Shown one piece after another: positions 1 through 11,100 of a DNA stretch of 28,128 nucleotides. Origin of the DNA: Didymodactylos carnosus (lineage: Eukaryota; Rotifera; Eurotatoria; Philodinida; Philodinidae). The notes under the pieces were generated by a model. That model searched no databases. It saw only the letters and a program-made list of their open reading frames with translations, and was not told the DNA's origin. The position numbers and the translations under genes were made by a program. The stretch spans positions 1 to 28,128 of the forward strand of contig CAJNOQ010001834.1 in assembly GCA_905250885.1 (NCBI GenBank). The letters run 5' to 3'. The stretch's first letter is position 1. Each line of letters starts with the position of its first letter.

Positions 1-408
1 CAAAATTGTAAATATTAAGAAGAGACTACATTTATCTTCTAAAACATATTATTCACATTATCGTATCAGCTGATTCATTATCCTATCATACATACATTTT
101 GATATAACTTTCATCATATCAAGCACTATAGTATATATTCACTATGAACGATGTCACGTGACGATTGATTCTCTCATAGGAGAAACGATGAAGTTTCCTG
201 AAAAATATACTCATTTTGTAGCACTAATTATAGGATAGCTAAAACAAATATCCGAAAACTAACTTTAGTTGTGTCACGCACGATGCTTCTACTTCCGAAT
301 CATCTTTTTCTCAAATCTTTACGATGAGAGCTAACCGAGAACGGTGGGTGGAAAAACCGACCAAAAGTGTAGAGAAAGAAAGAACACATGGCTCGAAGTG
401 AAAAGCAA

Positions 409-445
409 TAAGCCGACTAAGTTCTGAGTGAACTCAGTCGGCTTA
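409..445. repeat. Near-perfect 16-bp-stem hairpin
   Basis: The arm at 409-424 and the arm at 430-445 are inverted copies around a five-base loop. Only one position differs, and it could form a G-U pair in RNA. The arms are richer in GC (core AAGCCGACT / AGTCGGCTT) than the surrounding sequence, so the stem stands out. It is not followed by a T-run that would suggest a bacterial-type terminator. Its role is unknown. It could be a terminal-repeat relic, a structured RNA element or chance. Confidence 0.7.
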
Positions 446-785
446 ATTAAGATCTTAAGAGCTACAAAAAATGGATCAAGAACGATAGTCAGGGAATGTC
501 AAGTTGTTTTTTTAGTTTTATTTTAAAAATATCATAGAACAGGACTTATTTGATTCTTTCTGCTATTTGTTGTGAACTCATATGAAGCTCTATCATTATG
601 GATGTAGGTATGTTTTTCTTTGTAATCAAAACAATAGTGGGAGTAAACTGTTGAATTTTGATACGCGGGTACGGTTCTTTGTTTGACTTGAATTTTCACG
701 ATAATCGAATGTATCGTCTATAAGCCGGTGTATTGTTGAAATGCAACTTTATTTTTCAAAAAAAAACACGACGATTATCACTTTA

Positions 786-1724
786 AAATATAAGGATGTT
801 GAATGTATTCGAATAAGTTTTGTCTAAAGAGATAGAGATCTTCGATTTTTTGCTATTCAGTAGCCTTAGATATAGGAGCATCTCTTTATTCGAAAAAAGT
901 TTCAAGATTTTTTTCCCCTACGTAGAACTTCAGAAGGATCATTATAAAATCAGATAATGATTCAAAAATCTGTAATAGAAATATAATAGTTTTTTCTCAT
1001 GAGTAGATAGAAATGGGAGAGAAGCAATGCCTTCGTCCTCCATAGTTTTGGCATCGAATTTCTTGAGAGTTCTATGACTGTTGGAAACCCTAAAAATGAC
1101 TAAAACATAGATGATTGAGCACATCCAACATGTTAGTTTCAAAGAAGAATCTTTGAAGTACCTCCTCATGAGAGAAAACTAATATGTTGCATATGAAAAA
1201 TACTTAGACTATAATGACCATTTATATAAGCTTTATTCTGTCAGAATATAAGCGGAAGAATATTCCATTATAGTATTCTAAACTAAAACTATAGAGAATT
1301 CGAACATATGAACTTAGCTTTGTAGTAAACTACAAAACTAAATTCACCGTTTTGTATCTATATTCTGTACAACGAATCGATTCGATGTTATCAGTAGTAA
1401 TTTTTTTGGTATGGTTTTTGTGTTCTGTTTTTTTTATAAAACCATTTCCTATGCAAAATCCAGTTGATGAGTCGCTGTTGTCGATAATTGTTTTATCCAT
1501 ATTCTTTGAACACTAGCTCTACAGTATGACTGAACGATCTGCGAATAGTTTCATACAGATTTTTGAATCATGATCAGATTTTATAATGACCCTTCTGAAG
1601 TTCTACGTAAGAAAAAGATCTTAAAACTTATTTCTAACAAAGAGATACTCCTATGCCTAAGGCTAATCTTCATCTCTTTAGATAAAACTTATTCGAAAAT
1701 ATATTCAACATTCTTACATTTTTA
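786..1724. mobile_element. Foldback (long inverted repeat) element, likely non-autonomous
   Basis: The left arm (about 786-974) and the right arm (about 1553-1724) are diverged inverted copies of one another. Long aligned blocks include CGTAGAACTTCAGAAGG, ATTCAAAAATCTGTA and GAATAAGTTTT. By eye the arms are roughly 80-85% identical with small gaps. The left arm carries extra bases around 845-860. The spacer is about 580 bp and I see no transposase coding in it. No target-site duplication was evident at the outer edges, so the ends are approximate. It looks like an old foldback or MITE-type insertion, or a local inverted duplication. Confidence 0.7.
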
Positions 1725-2014
1725 AATAGATAGTAACCTTTTGCTATCTCAAACAACTACTGAAACAAACAAAACAGAAACTACACCTTCCATGCGACAA
1801 AAAAAACGAACTAACTGCTAATAGTCACTTGTTTCTCTATTGTCAGAAAAAAAATGAAACATATTGCTTATAAACAGAACATACCAAAAAAAGATAACTA
1901 CTACATTTTATGTACAAATAAGTAATAAAAATTGGTCAAAAAGAGCAAAAAATGCGTGCATGTATGTACATGAGAAAATGTTAGTTTTGAGATTCATATG
2001 GATATCGAAAATTT

Positions 2015-3087
2015 TTAATTATTTATTGAAGAACAGTCACCTTCATGTTTACGTTTTGGTTTTTTTGGATTACGTGAACGGCTTTTTGCCTTACATATTG
2101 GACAAATGGGCGCGTTACGATGAATTAGTTGTTGACATGACTGACACGTCTGAAACAAAACGATAAGCAAATGTTATTTTGCAAATTAATGTGCAGCTTT
2201 CCAATAGTCGCTCCTCTTTTTAATAAAACAAACTATAATTCATTTGTACATACTTTCATTGGTGGCGGTTGTTGTCGAAATGTTGTGCGTTCAGTTGTTA
2301 ATTTTGCTTGAGATTGATGTAGGGTTGATGAAGCATTCGACTGTACGCCGTGATTTAAAACTGTCGCAGCTTGTTGTTGCTGATGATGTTGTACATGATT
2401 ATTATTACTGATAAATGGTACCGTGGGGATTAGTTCATTATAATCTCCAGTTAAATCTGGACGTTCTTCAGCCTGTTGTTGCATTAATCTAGAGAAGATA
2501 TGATGTAAAAGAGTTAAACCAAGTCGGAAAGTCATAAACATACTGTTTTGTGCGTCTTGTTATTTCTTCATCTTCGCTATCGGGTAAACGGTCTAAATTT
2601 AACATTTCACGTAATTTTTGAATTTGTTCACGTAGTGGATGATAATCTTTTATTAAGCGTTTTGTATCATGACCAGCACGTAGTTTTTCTTCTTCTGCTT
2701 GTTTAATTGTTGCTTCCATCTAAATCATACGAATTTTTAGAACAAATAAAATTTGTATACAAAAAATACATACAATATTGATGTCAGCATGTATAAGTCG
2801 AAGTTCTTCAATGTGTGACATTCTTTCTTGCATAAGTAAATCCAATTCTTTTCGAAAATCTCTTAATGAACCTGATTCACGGAAAAATACTTCCAGATTA
2901 TCTCTCAAATGAGATTGAATACGTTGAAAATGACCTTGCTTATTTCTAAACAAACCGATAAAGATGCATCGTATTTCATATAAAGAAGTGTAAAAGCATA
3001 CCTTAATTCTTTGATTAGATCAAGTTTTCTTAACGACAAAGTTAAATCATGTTCTTCTACTTGTTTTTCGTTATTGGCTCCTTCCAT
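2015..3087 (-). CDS. ZC4H2: ZC4H2 homologue, five exons, complete
   Basis: Coding exons, in order, are 3087-3002, 2945-2774, 2719-2544, 2488-2254 and 2149-2015 (804 nt, 267 residues). All four introns are GT-AG (54-104 bp) and in phase. The N-terminal half is a coiled coil containing [15 protein letters not shown], which closely matches ZC4H2. A Q/H/N-rich stretch follows. The C-terminus has [11 protein letters not shown], then the zinc finger CQSC...ICPIC and the basic tail [13 protein letters not shown]. The vertebrate protein is about 224 residues, so this one is longer, mostly in the Q-rich part. In vertebrates ZC4H2 is a nuclear and cytoplasmic regulator of neural development that works with the E3 ligase RNF220; the same role here is inference. 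The start is the ATG aligning with the family N-terminus. An upstream in-frame ATG at 3135 would add 16 residues. The finger may lack one expected His (see findings). Confidence 0.93.
2022..2027 (-). promoter_or_regulatory. Possible poly(A) signal overlapping the ZC4H2 3' coding end
   Basis: AATAAA on the minus strand lies within the last codons of ZC4H2 (Ser-Ile-Asn-Asn-stop). I found no other exact AATAAA in the next 250 bp downstream, so this could be the functional signal with a very short 3' UTR. A variant signal further down is equally possible. Confidence 0.35.
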
Positions 3088-4462
3088 TTTTGTTTTCGAG
3101 TATGTTCTTTGACAAAACGATCTAGAAACATTCACCTAAAGATTATATATCGGTTTTAGTGTAGAATGTCACCTGCCGGAAATTAGAAAATCTACTCGTT
3201 CCTTCTAAAGCGTATCAATGAAAATTGAGAAATCACGTCAAAGATTCTCATGAGTCTGTCCAATGCGTAGAGAGTTGTCTATTTTATTTATTTGTTAAAA
3301 GAGCGCCTATAAAAGCTTCATGCTGGCTGCTACAGAAAAATTAATTTTTCAAGAATCATTTACATTATTCCAGTGTGGCGTTCAATCAAAATTTTATTTG
3401 GAATCTATTTTTTTTCAGAAAGTTATCAGAGCACATATCAGCAGATTTTTCTATTTATGGCGTCGGTATTTTCAAATTTTCTTTCTTTTCCTCCACTTGA
3501 TCGAGACACTTTTTTTTATCAAAAGATTTTCCATAAAATTCTTCAGAACTATATGTGATATGAGTTTAAAGTGGTTTTAGATATATCCGAAAAAAGTTGA
3601 GTAAAGACATTCAAATAGCTGTAAAAAATAAGTATGGAAATGGCGATAGATCAAGGGAAATCTGTCGAAATTTGAGTGGGGCTGATTTGTGGGTACGAAT
3701 GATGAAGAACGCCAGCACGATCAAGTGAAGGAAAAGGGAGAAAATTTGAAAATACTACCACGATAATTCTTTTGAACCCACCCGTTACATGCTTACAATG
3801 TAAACGATGGCATATTTTTTAAAACTGTCACTACATTCTTGATTAATTTCAAGATAGACATTATTGAACGATTATCTTGATCGATTAAATTGAAGATAGT
3901 CCACAAATATATCTGCCTAAAGCTATCAAAAATTACCTTTAAATTAAAATGTAAATTTAAACCATACAAGAATTGTACATATTTTTTGTGTATATTTTTT
4001 TATTTTTGATGCCAAAAAAAAAGTTGACAACTGCTGCTGCAAGGAAACAAAGCATGAGTACTTAACCAATAGAAAAGTGTTTTTGATTTTCTTTAATGTA
4101 TTCTTTCTTTTAATTGTACAAATCTAATTTACAAATTTTATATCTTGTAACAATAAAAATTTTCGTTCTATATCTCAGAAATTTGTTTGACTTTCACGGA
4201 CATAAGGCCATCTATCCTACTAAAATAGAGGTTCTTACTAAACAATGAAAATTGGAAGTTGCCTGCAATGGTGGTTTTTTTCCTTTTTGTTCTAACTGTT
4301 AAAGATCAAGTGGTAAAATCTTAATAGCATTTCTGTCTCACAGCTTTTCTCACTTTCCGGAATGGCAAATAGTTTTAAAAAACAAATTCATAGGTGCTGC
4401 TTACAGCCTACCTTAGTGTAATAATAATAAGCCACTACGCTGATCCTTCCACCTCTATAGAG

Positions 4463-4640
4463 CTCAAGAGTTTTTCTCCTAAGGACTCTTGAGGATTCGC
4501 TTGTGACTCTTGTGGGACTTTAAGGACTTTCGAGTCCTATGGGAGTCCACTGAAAGCCCTCAAAGTCCCACTGGAGTCATCATGAGTCCCTTGAAATTCC
4601 CACCTGACTCCCGCAGGACCCCGTGACTGGGTCCCATGGG
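4463..4640. repeat. Palindrome-rich GAGTCC/GGACTC array
   Basis: Over about 180 bp the sequence is unusually GC-rich and repeats degenerate GAGTCC, GGACTC, GACTCC and AGTCCC words in both orientations. It includes a perfect 9-bp inverted repeat (CTCAAGAGT at 4463-4471, ACTCTTGAG at 4485-4493) and a short hairpin GGACT-TTCG-AGTCC. No fixed period is apparent. It does not look coding. Confidence 0.7.
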
Positions 4641-4671
4641 AGTTTTGTCGGGAATCTCGACTAAAAGCAGG

Positions 4672-4740
4672 TGCGGCGCAGGTAATAAAAAATATCGTAG
4701 CTAAGATCGCGACAGTGCATTTATACGCAATTGCGGCGCA
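4672..4740. repeat. Two TGCGGCGCA boxes exactly 60 bp apart
   Basis: TGCGGCGCA occurs at 4672-4680 and again at 4732-4740, each followed within a few bases by an A/T-rich run ending in AAAAAAT or similar. The box is palindromic around its central base. It may be a two-unit remnant of a 60-bp tandem repeat adjoining the array at 4463-4640. Confidence 0.6.
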
Positions 4741-4867
4741 ACTATTAAAAAATTGACGACATGGGCACCGACTATGGATTGATTTGACTGGCTTTGGCGT
4801 ACATAAATAGTCTAATCACCAGGATCAGTATGACTTAACAGGAATTTCTATTTTTTGTAATGATAAA

Positions 4868-4873
4868 TTTATT
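4868..4873 (-). promoter_or_regulatory. Poly(A) signal of the giant Ig gene
   Basis: AATAAA on the minus strand lies 61 bp past the TAG stop of the giant gene, with an AT-rich context. This supports the stop at 4935-4937 as the true 3' end and implies a short 3' UTR. Confidence 0.6.
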
Positions 4874-4934
4874 AGGAAATCTTTCTATATAAAAAAAAAT
4901 GTCAAAATAGTAAATTCGTCATAAAAGAAGAAAA

Positions 4935-7900
4935 CTATGTTTGAGGTCTTGGTTCAACAGTTAGACGTCCTGAACATTCCGAAGACCCAGCTGGATTTGC
5001 AGCCAGACACGTAAACAAACCACCATCTTCCATGAATACTTCTTCAATATTTAGCAGACTATGATCATCTTCTGTGAAAATCTAAAAAGAATATATAGCA
5101 AAATGTAGGAGAAAATCTATGAACATTTCAATCAAATTTTAAATTGTACCTGGAAATCAGGTGAATCACGAATAAGTTCTCCATCTCTGAACCAATTGAG
5201 AAGAGGTGGTGGATCGCCTCGAACTTGTACTTGAAAACGTACACGTTCACCTTCATAAACGACCAAGTTGCTGAATGATTGGATAAATTCAGGTACTTGC
5301 ATAACATGATCAACTTTCAATTGTGCCGTGGTTGCTGTTGTACCCACAGGATTGGAAGCCACACATTTATATAAACCTATAGTAATAGAAGGAGCGTTAG
5401 AAAAATGGAATGAATGACAAAATTCGTATACCCTCATCTTCGGCGTATGCTTCGAGGATAAACAATTGATGTTTTACACCGTCTGTTTCAATACGAAAGA
5501 ATTTACTAGGTTTAATAGGCCATTCAGAATTATCTTTATACCATCTGATATCCGTAGCTAAATAGGACAATATCATATTATTTTAAGAATCTAATTATTT
5601 CTGATACTAACCAAAACTCGTCGGTATAATACATTCGAATACTGCGGATTGACCTTCTTTAACACGTTGATCAGTAAGTGATTGTTGCAAATAGGGTACT
5701 TTATGAATCAATTTCGGATCATCAATAATCGATGCCTTTTTGCCACCCAACGATTTTGGACGAACAATCAATGTAAAACGTGTATTTGCTTTACCAGCTG
5801 AGTTATCCGCAACAGCTTCATATTGACCACTGTCTGCTGGTAATGCTTCAAATAACAACAAAGTAAATACGTCACCCTCTTGTATCACTTTAAATCGTTT
5901 ATCGGTCAAATCGACAGGTTCATCTTCCTAGAATATCAACAGACAAAAACAAATTACATTACTATCTTTTATATATTTTTTGACGAAACATACTCTGTAA
6001 AACGCTACGGTTGGAAATGGCGTTCCATCCACACGACATTGAAATCTCACAGGATCACCAGACATCACCTCACAATCGAGCGGAATATCTAGAAATCGAG
6101 GCGTTTGATCTTCAGCAATAACTAAAAGCGAAAAGATAACATTTCATAAACTAAACACAAGACACTGATGGACGTCATACGAACTTGGTACAATTCTTAT
6201 AGCAGCCTGACATTGTTTAATACCAATCGGATTGAATAATTTTACTGTGTATAAGCCAGAGTCAATAGTATAGGCATGCTTAATCGTCAATGTACTGTTT
6301 GTAGCCGTTGTATGTATTTTAAAATCTTCTGAATCTTCCACACCAAAACCGTCGCGATGCCATGAAACCTAAACAAATAAACGGATATAAATATCTATGA
6401 TTTATGTCATAAAATTTTCTTTACCGTTGGTACTGGAGTTCCGGTAAATTCAACGCTGACAACAACTCTGGATCCCTCTAAAAAGAAAAAAAAGAAGATA
6501 ATCTGTCAGTAGATTATTAGAAGTCAGGTAGTATACCTTTGGCCTTGAGCGGTAACAGTGGTTTAGTAAAAAGTGGTGGGTCACCAACTTTTTCAACAGT
6601 TTGTCGCCAAGACATACGATCGCTTGATTTTGAACGTAACGGTTGTTTATGATCCAATTTTCCACGTTCGTCGACTGTTGGTAAACACAGAAAAAGTTTA
6701 CAGTAGAAATCTAAAAAATTAAGAAAGTATGTACCAGCTTCTTGTTTACGATGTAACGATCTCAAACGAAGACGTTCTTCAATATCAATATCAAATGAAT
6801 CATCCAATTGTTGTTGTTCCGCTAGAATTAAAGACATTAATTTTGTATGTTTTGGTGAAGATGAAGAAAACAAACTTGTTAGCGTAGATCTGATGGCCCG
6901 AAGATTACTTTTTTTACATTTAATGCAAGTACTTTTCCTACTCGATATCGTTTAATAAATTTCACGATATAAACCTTGCTTTTTGATTCCTTCGAAACTT
7001 TTTGAAAGAGTTTTAAAAAAACTCACTTTGTCCTGATTTTCTCAATACTGCACGATAATCTTGTCGAAATTTTAATTTTAATATTGCAACGCATTCTACT
7101 TGTCCACGAGAATTTTTGGCTACACATCGAATAACTCCATCATCATATTGTCGTGTCTTAGGGATATCAAGATAATGAACTAAACCGTCAAATGCCAGTT
7201 TATATCGACTACCCTAAAAAACACATAACCATGTACTTTCAGAAAATAGAACTATTTTTCAAAAGAATGAAACAACTCACATTTGCAATATCAGCATTAT
7301 TAATTGACCAAGTGACTCGTGGTCTCGGATGTCCATCCACTTTAACCATAAACTTCGCCGGATCACCTGAAAAGTAGAAATATCACCTTCAAAATTATTT
7401 GTTTCATAAGAGTTTAACTTTACTAACCTTCATCAACTTCGACATCTTCTAATTGCATAATAAATTCGGGTGCTTTTGGCTCTTTTTCCTCCACACGTTC
7501 TTCAAGTCCAATCATACTTGCTGTAAATCTACAATTCAGAAACAGTACAAGATTCATTTAACAATGTTTCATCTGAATAATTATTTACTTGATTTCTTCT
7601 TCTAATTGTTGTAGTTTCTGTACACCCTCCATGCCTTCTGGTAACTGAGTATTGTAGATAATAGATCGTTTTGGTTTACATTTCAATTCTGTACGAGTGC
7701 GATCTTCACCATATGGATTAGTTGCCACACATTCGTACACTCCATCATCTTCAGCATATGTCCATAATATTTCAAGCGATACGTCCGCAAAATCATAACG
7801 TGGTACAAAACGATGACCTATAATATAATCAGAAAAAGTAAAACTTAAAATGGATGAACTATTTCCGTGTATACCATGATGCAACGGTTTGCCATTTTTA

Positions 7901-8181
7901 AACCATTGTACTCTCATCATTGGATCATTAATTGGAACTAACTTCGCTTCAAAAATACTTCTATCACCTTCTTCTAATTTTAACATTGATTTGATATGAA
8001 CCTACCACAAAAAGAAGAAAAATGTATCGTATTATTTCATTTGTTTGTTTCCTTCCTACTGCAGACCTTAAATTTTGGTGGCTGTGGACGATCTTTGCTA
8101 TACATCTCATCTTCGGGGATGTCTTCGAGACCACCCATCGTGGATGCTACTATTTCTTCTGGTAGTACACCAACAGGTCTC
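4935..8181 (-). other. Kettin-like C-terminal region, Ig23-Ig28 and stop
   Basis: Exons: 8181-8067, 8001-7875, 7817-7589, 7528-7428, 7366-7281, 7213-7027, 6821-6735, 6674-6537, 6477-6425, 6368-6185, 6121-5994, 5927-5612, 5557-5432, 5376-5150, 5081-4935. Six Ig domains occur in order. Ig23 is kettin-type with an insertion (INDPMMRVQWF). Ig24 carries VTWSINN and ends before FRQDYRAVLRK, a motif often placed after Ig domains in invertebrate muscle Ig proteins. A charged linker then contains DIDIEERLRLRSLHRKQ. Ig25-Ig28 follow almost without linkers. Ig26 has VAFYRED, so the core Trp is replaced by Phe. The last Ig ends in LTVEPRPQT and stop. Introns here fall inside Ig domains at varied phases, unlike the regular phase-0 pattern of the module array. 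The exon 6821-6735 acceptor was chosen because it keeps phase. Confidence 0.85.
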
Positions 8182-11100
8182 CTACATAATGAGATACGTT
8201 TGATAAATGATGATGATAATGGCAGAAGTTATAAATCCATTCAAACAGGATAATCACACTCATGCAGGATGATGTAATACTAAAACGTATGTCACACAAT
8301 TAGCATGCAAATAGGAAGATTGTAAATAAAGGCGAGAAAACATGCCTGAAATATTTAGCACGTTGAAAACTTGAATCAGCTTCAATCTTCAGCTTTTACA
8401 TTCACTTTTTGTGCGTTTATTAACTTAATAGTTAATAAACTGTTTTCAAAGCGAGGAGCAGGCATTGAAACAAAAGCGTTTTGTTTTGCGATGTAACAAA
8501 AATGTCTGTGTACTTTGTTGGATCTTCTGAAGTGTCTTGAACTTTTTTTGATCTTTTTGGAAGTTTATAGAGTTCCTCCGGTTTTACTTCGGCCGGTTTA
8601 ATTGGTATTATCATGTATTTCAAACGAGAATCGGCATCGGATGAACTAGATGTATATGTTAAAAGTTGTAGAAGAACAAGAAAAAAAAGATATTGAATAG
8701 ATACGCTGCTACTTAAAGTTACATGCAGCTACAAAATAAAGAAATTACTATGCTATCGATATACTTACGCTGGAATTCTGTTTAAGAGTTGTGGTCCGAA
8801 TTGTGCATCATTCGGATACATATCAGCTTCTGATAAAGCTACAAAAAGAAATTAGTAGAAGGAACCCGACATTTCAACACTATCAACCACACTTACGCAA
8901 AACAATAACTTTGCCCTTCGTCAAACATGTGCCAGCAATACTCGTTGCCGTACATTGATACCATCCTGCATCAGTCATTTTAGCGGAACGTATATATAAT
9001 GTTGTCTTAGCTCCTTCAAACTCAACTCTAGAACGAAAGTGGAATGTATTAATTATTACAGAAATGTAAACAACGATGAGTTTATGCTAATAATAATTTT
9101 ATTTTCTTGAGAACTTGAATATTTTATTTACCTGTATTCTTTGTTGGGAGTAAGAATTTGACCATCTTTCTCCCAAACAACTTGAGGTTGCGGATTTCCT
9201 TGAGCACATGCATCTAATTGAGCATCCTGTCCTTCAATAATGATTAGATTAACTAATCGTTCAATAAAAAAAGGAGCTATGTTCGCTCCGCGCTCTAAAA
9301 GAAGCAGCAATAATAATCTTACGTGACGCCAGCACAGTATTCATTGAATAATAATCTCTTACCAACGACTTTAAGATTAACGGTGAACGATGCTTCACCC
9401 ACTTTGTTTCGTGCCACACATGTATATTGATCATTTGTTCCTAATTCTGGATTCATTACTAATAAACTATGTAGACCACCTTCATTAACAACTTCACGAT
9501 AATTATTGTCATCTGGTTTGATGGGTACACCATTTCGATACCATGTTAATTCAGGATGTGGTCTTCCCATGGGCACACAATCGAAACGAACCATTTGCCC
9601 TTGTGGTACTTCTTGATCAGGTGGTATACGTTTAAAATAGGGTTTTTGATAGATATCTTGAAGGCCACCATCAAATTCGTTTGTTAACGGATGTACTGGT
9701 TCTGCAGTTTGAGGCGTTTTCCTCAAGCCAGCAAATTTAACAAATGGACTTTCATCCACGTTCGGAGTGGATTGAATGCGAAGAGTAGCGCGTGTTGTTA
9801 CTTCACCAGCAATGTTGCATGCCACCATCTGATAGAGACCAGCATCCGAGGCGTACGCCGGATAAATTGTTAAACGAACGACGCCAGATTTATGATCATA
9901 ATCATTCATAAAACGTTGTGAGACAATCAATGGATAACCATCTTTAAACCAGTTTATCTATAGAACACTCGATACATACTTCAAGAGTATACAATAACAA
10001 TTTTTCAACTTACAGTCGCTTTCGGATGTGCGTCAACCACACAAACTAATTGTGCCGCTTGTGATTCAATTAAGTATTGATCTTCTAGTTCACGCAATAA
10101 TTTAATCCATGGTGACAAATTTTCTCGATTTGGTAGGTCGTCTAACGGACCGCTAGGACGAATTCTTGGATCCAGTTTCATAAATTTAGATGGTTCAATG
10201 AAGGGTCGATCATCAACAGCCGGTGTACCTTCAACACCGACTTCACCGGTTGTCTCATCTCGTCCACATATATTTTCGGCTTTTACTGTATAATGTCCTT
10301 GATCTTGAGGTCTTAATCCATTAATATATAATTGAACTTTCTTCGTATTTATATCAAAATTAGTTTGATAACGATTCGACTCCATCAACACTCGTCCATC
10401 TTTGAGCCACGTGAACTGAAATGTGCAACAAATTTAAAATTTGTACCAAATTTTGTTTAGATAGAATATACAGTCTAAAATTTTGCAGGTTAACAGAAAC
10501 TATCTTTTCGTTTTTTTCACTAAAATGTACTCAACTTTTTTTAAGTTCTGTCTCAACTAATACTCACTCTTGCCATTGGATAACCGGGCTCTATTACACT
10601 TGTTAACAATACTGGTTGATATTCTGTCAAATGAACATTATTCATTGGTTCTAAAACTTTGGGTGGTCTCATTCTTCCACTTTCATCTGGTTCATAAAGT
10701 GCATCACCTCTAATTGGTTTCATATCGAATGGTCTAAATTTATCTTCATTTATAAATGGTCGTGTATCTATTGATGACGTTTTTCTTATTGTCAATGTTG
10801 CTGACGTTTCATCACTACCAACCGGGTTTACAGCTCTTATCGTGTAGCGACCTTGATCATCTGGTCGCGAACCGAGAATGTGAAGTGTAATTGTGCGTGT
10901 TACGATATCAAAATTTGTTTGAAATCGATTCGATTCAATAAGTGGTTGATTATTTTTAAGCCATGTAAACTAAAATTATATTAAGTAATGAAACAGAAGA
11001 ATATTCTATGGTATTTTACTTACTGTTGCCATTGGCGATCCAGCATCGATCACTGCTGATAGCAATACAGGCATAAATTCTTCCAAATCACAATCATTTA

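Larger units (their letters stand above)
1..2014. other. Noncoding region downstream of ZC4H2
   Basis: I see no convincing gene here. The region is AT-rich with many homopolymer runs. It lies 3' of the minus-strand ZC4H2 gene. It holds a short near-perfect hairpin and a long inverted repeat (separate entries). An open frame of about 75 codons on the minus strand (942-1169) overlaps the left arm of the inverted repeat. It has no recognisable domain and I do not call it. No tRNA or other RNA gene was recognised. The left edge may carry the end of a further gene outside the window. Confidence 0.6.
3088..4934. other. Intergenic region between the giant Ig gene and ZC4H2
   Basis: This stretch lies 3' of the giant gene and 5' of ZC4H2, both on the minus strand, so it should hold the giant gene's 3' UTR and the ZC4H2 promoter. 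I see no gene. Open frames on the plus strand around 3320-3580 translate to F/L/I-rich low-complexity sequence and look spurious. A palindrome-rich array at 4463-4640 and a pair of TGCGGCGCA boxes 60 bp apart are described separately. No TATA-type promoter could be assigned with confidence. Confidence 0.6.

Noticed and set aside
942-1169. A 75-codon minus-strand open frame
   Set aside because: It has no recognisable domain, overlaps the left arm of the inverted repeat and extends into its spacer, and shows no supporting splice context or neighbour.
1864-2166. A 100-codon plus-strand open frame
   Set aside because: It is partly antisense to the last ZC4H2 exon, whose minus-strand translation matches the zinc finger and basic tail exactly.
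3320-3580. A plus-strand open frame rich in Phe, Leu and Ile
   Set aside because: It is low-complexity translation of AT-rich DNA, with two overlapping frames equally open and no domain or homologue recognised.
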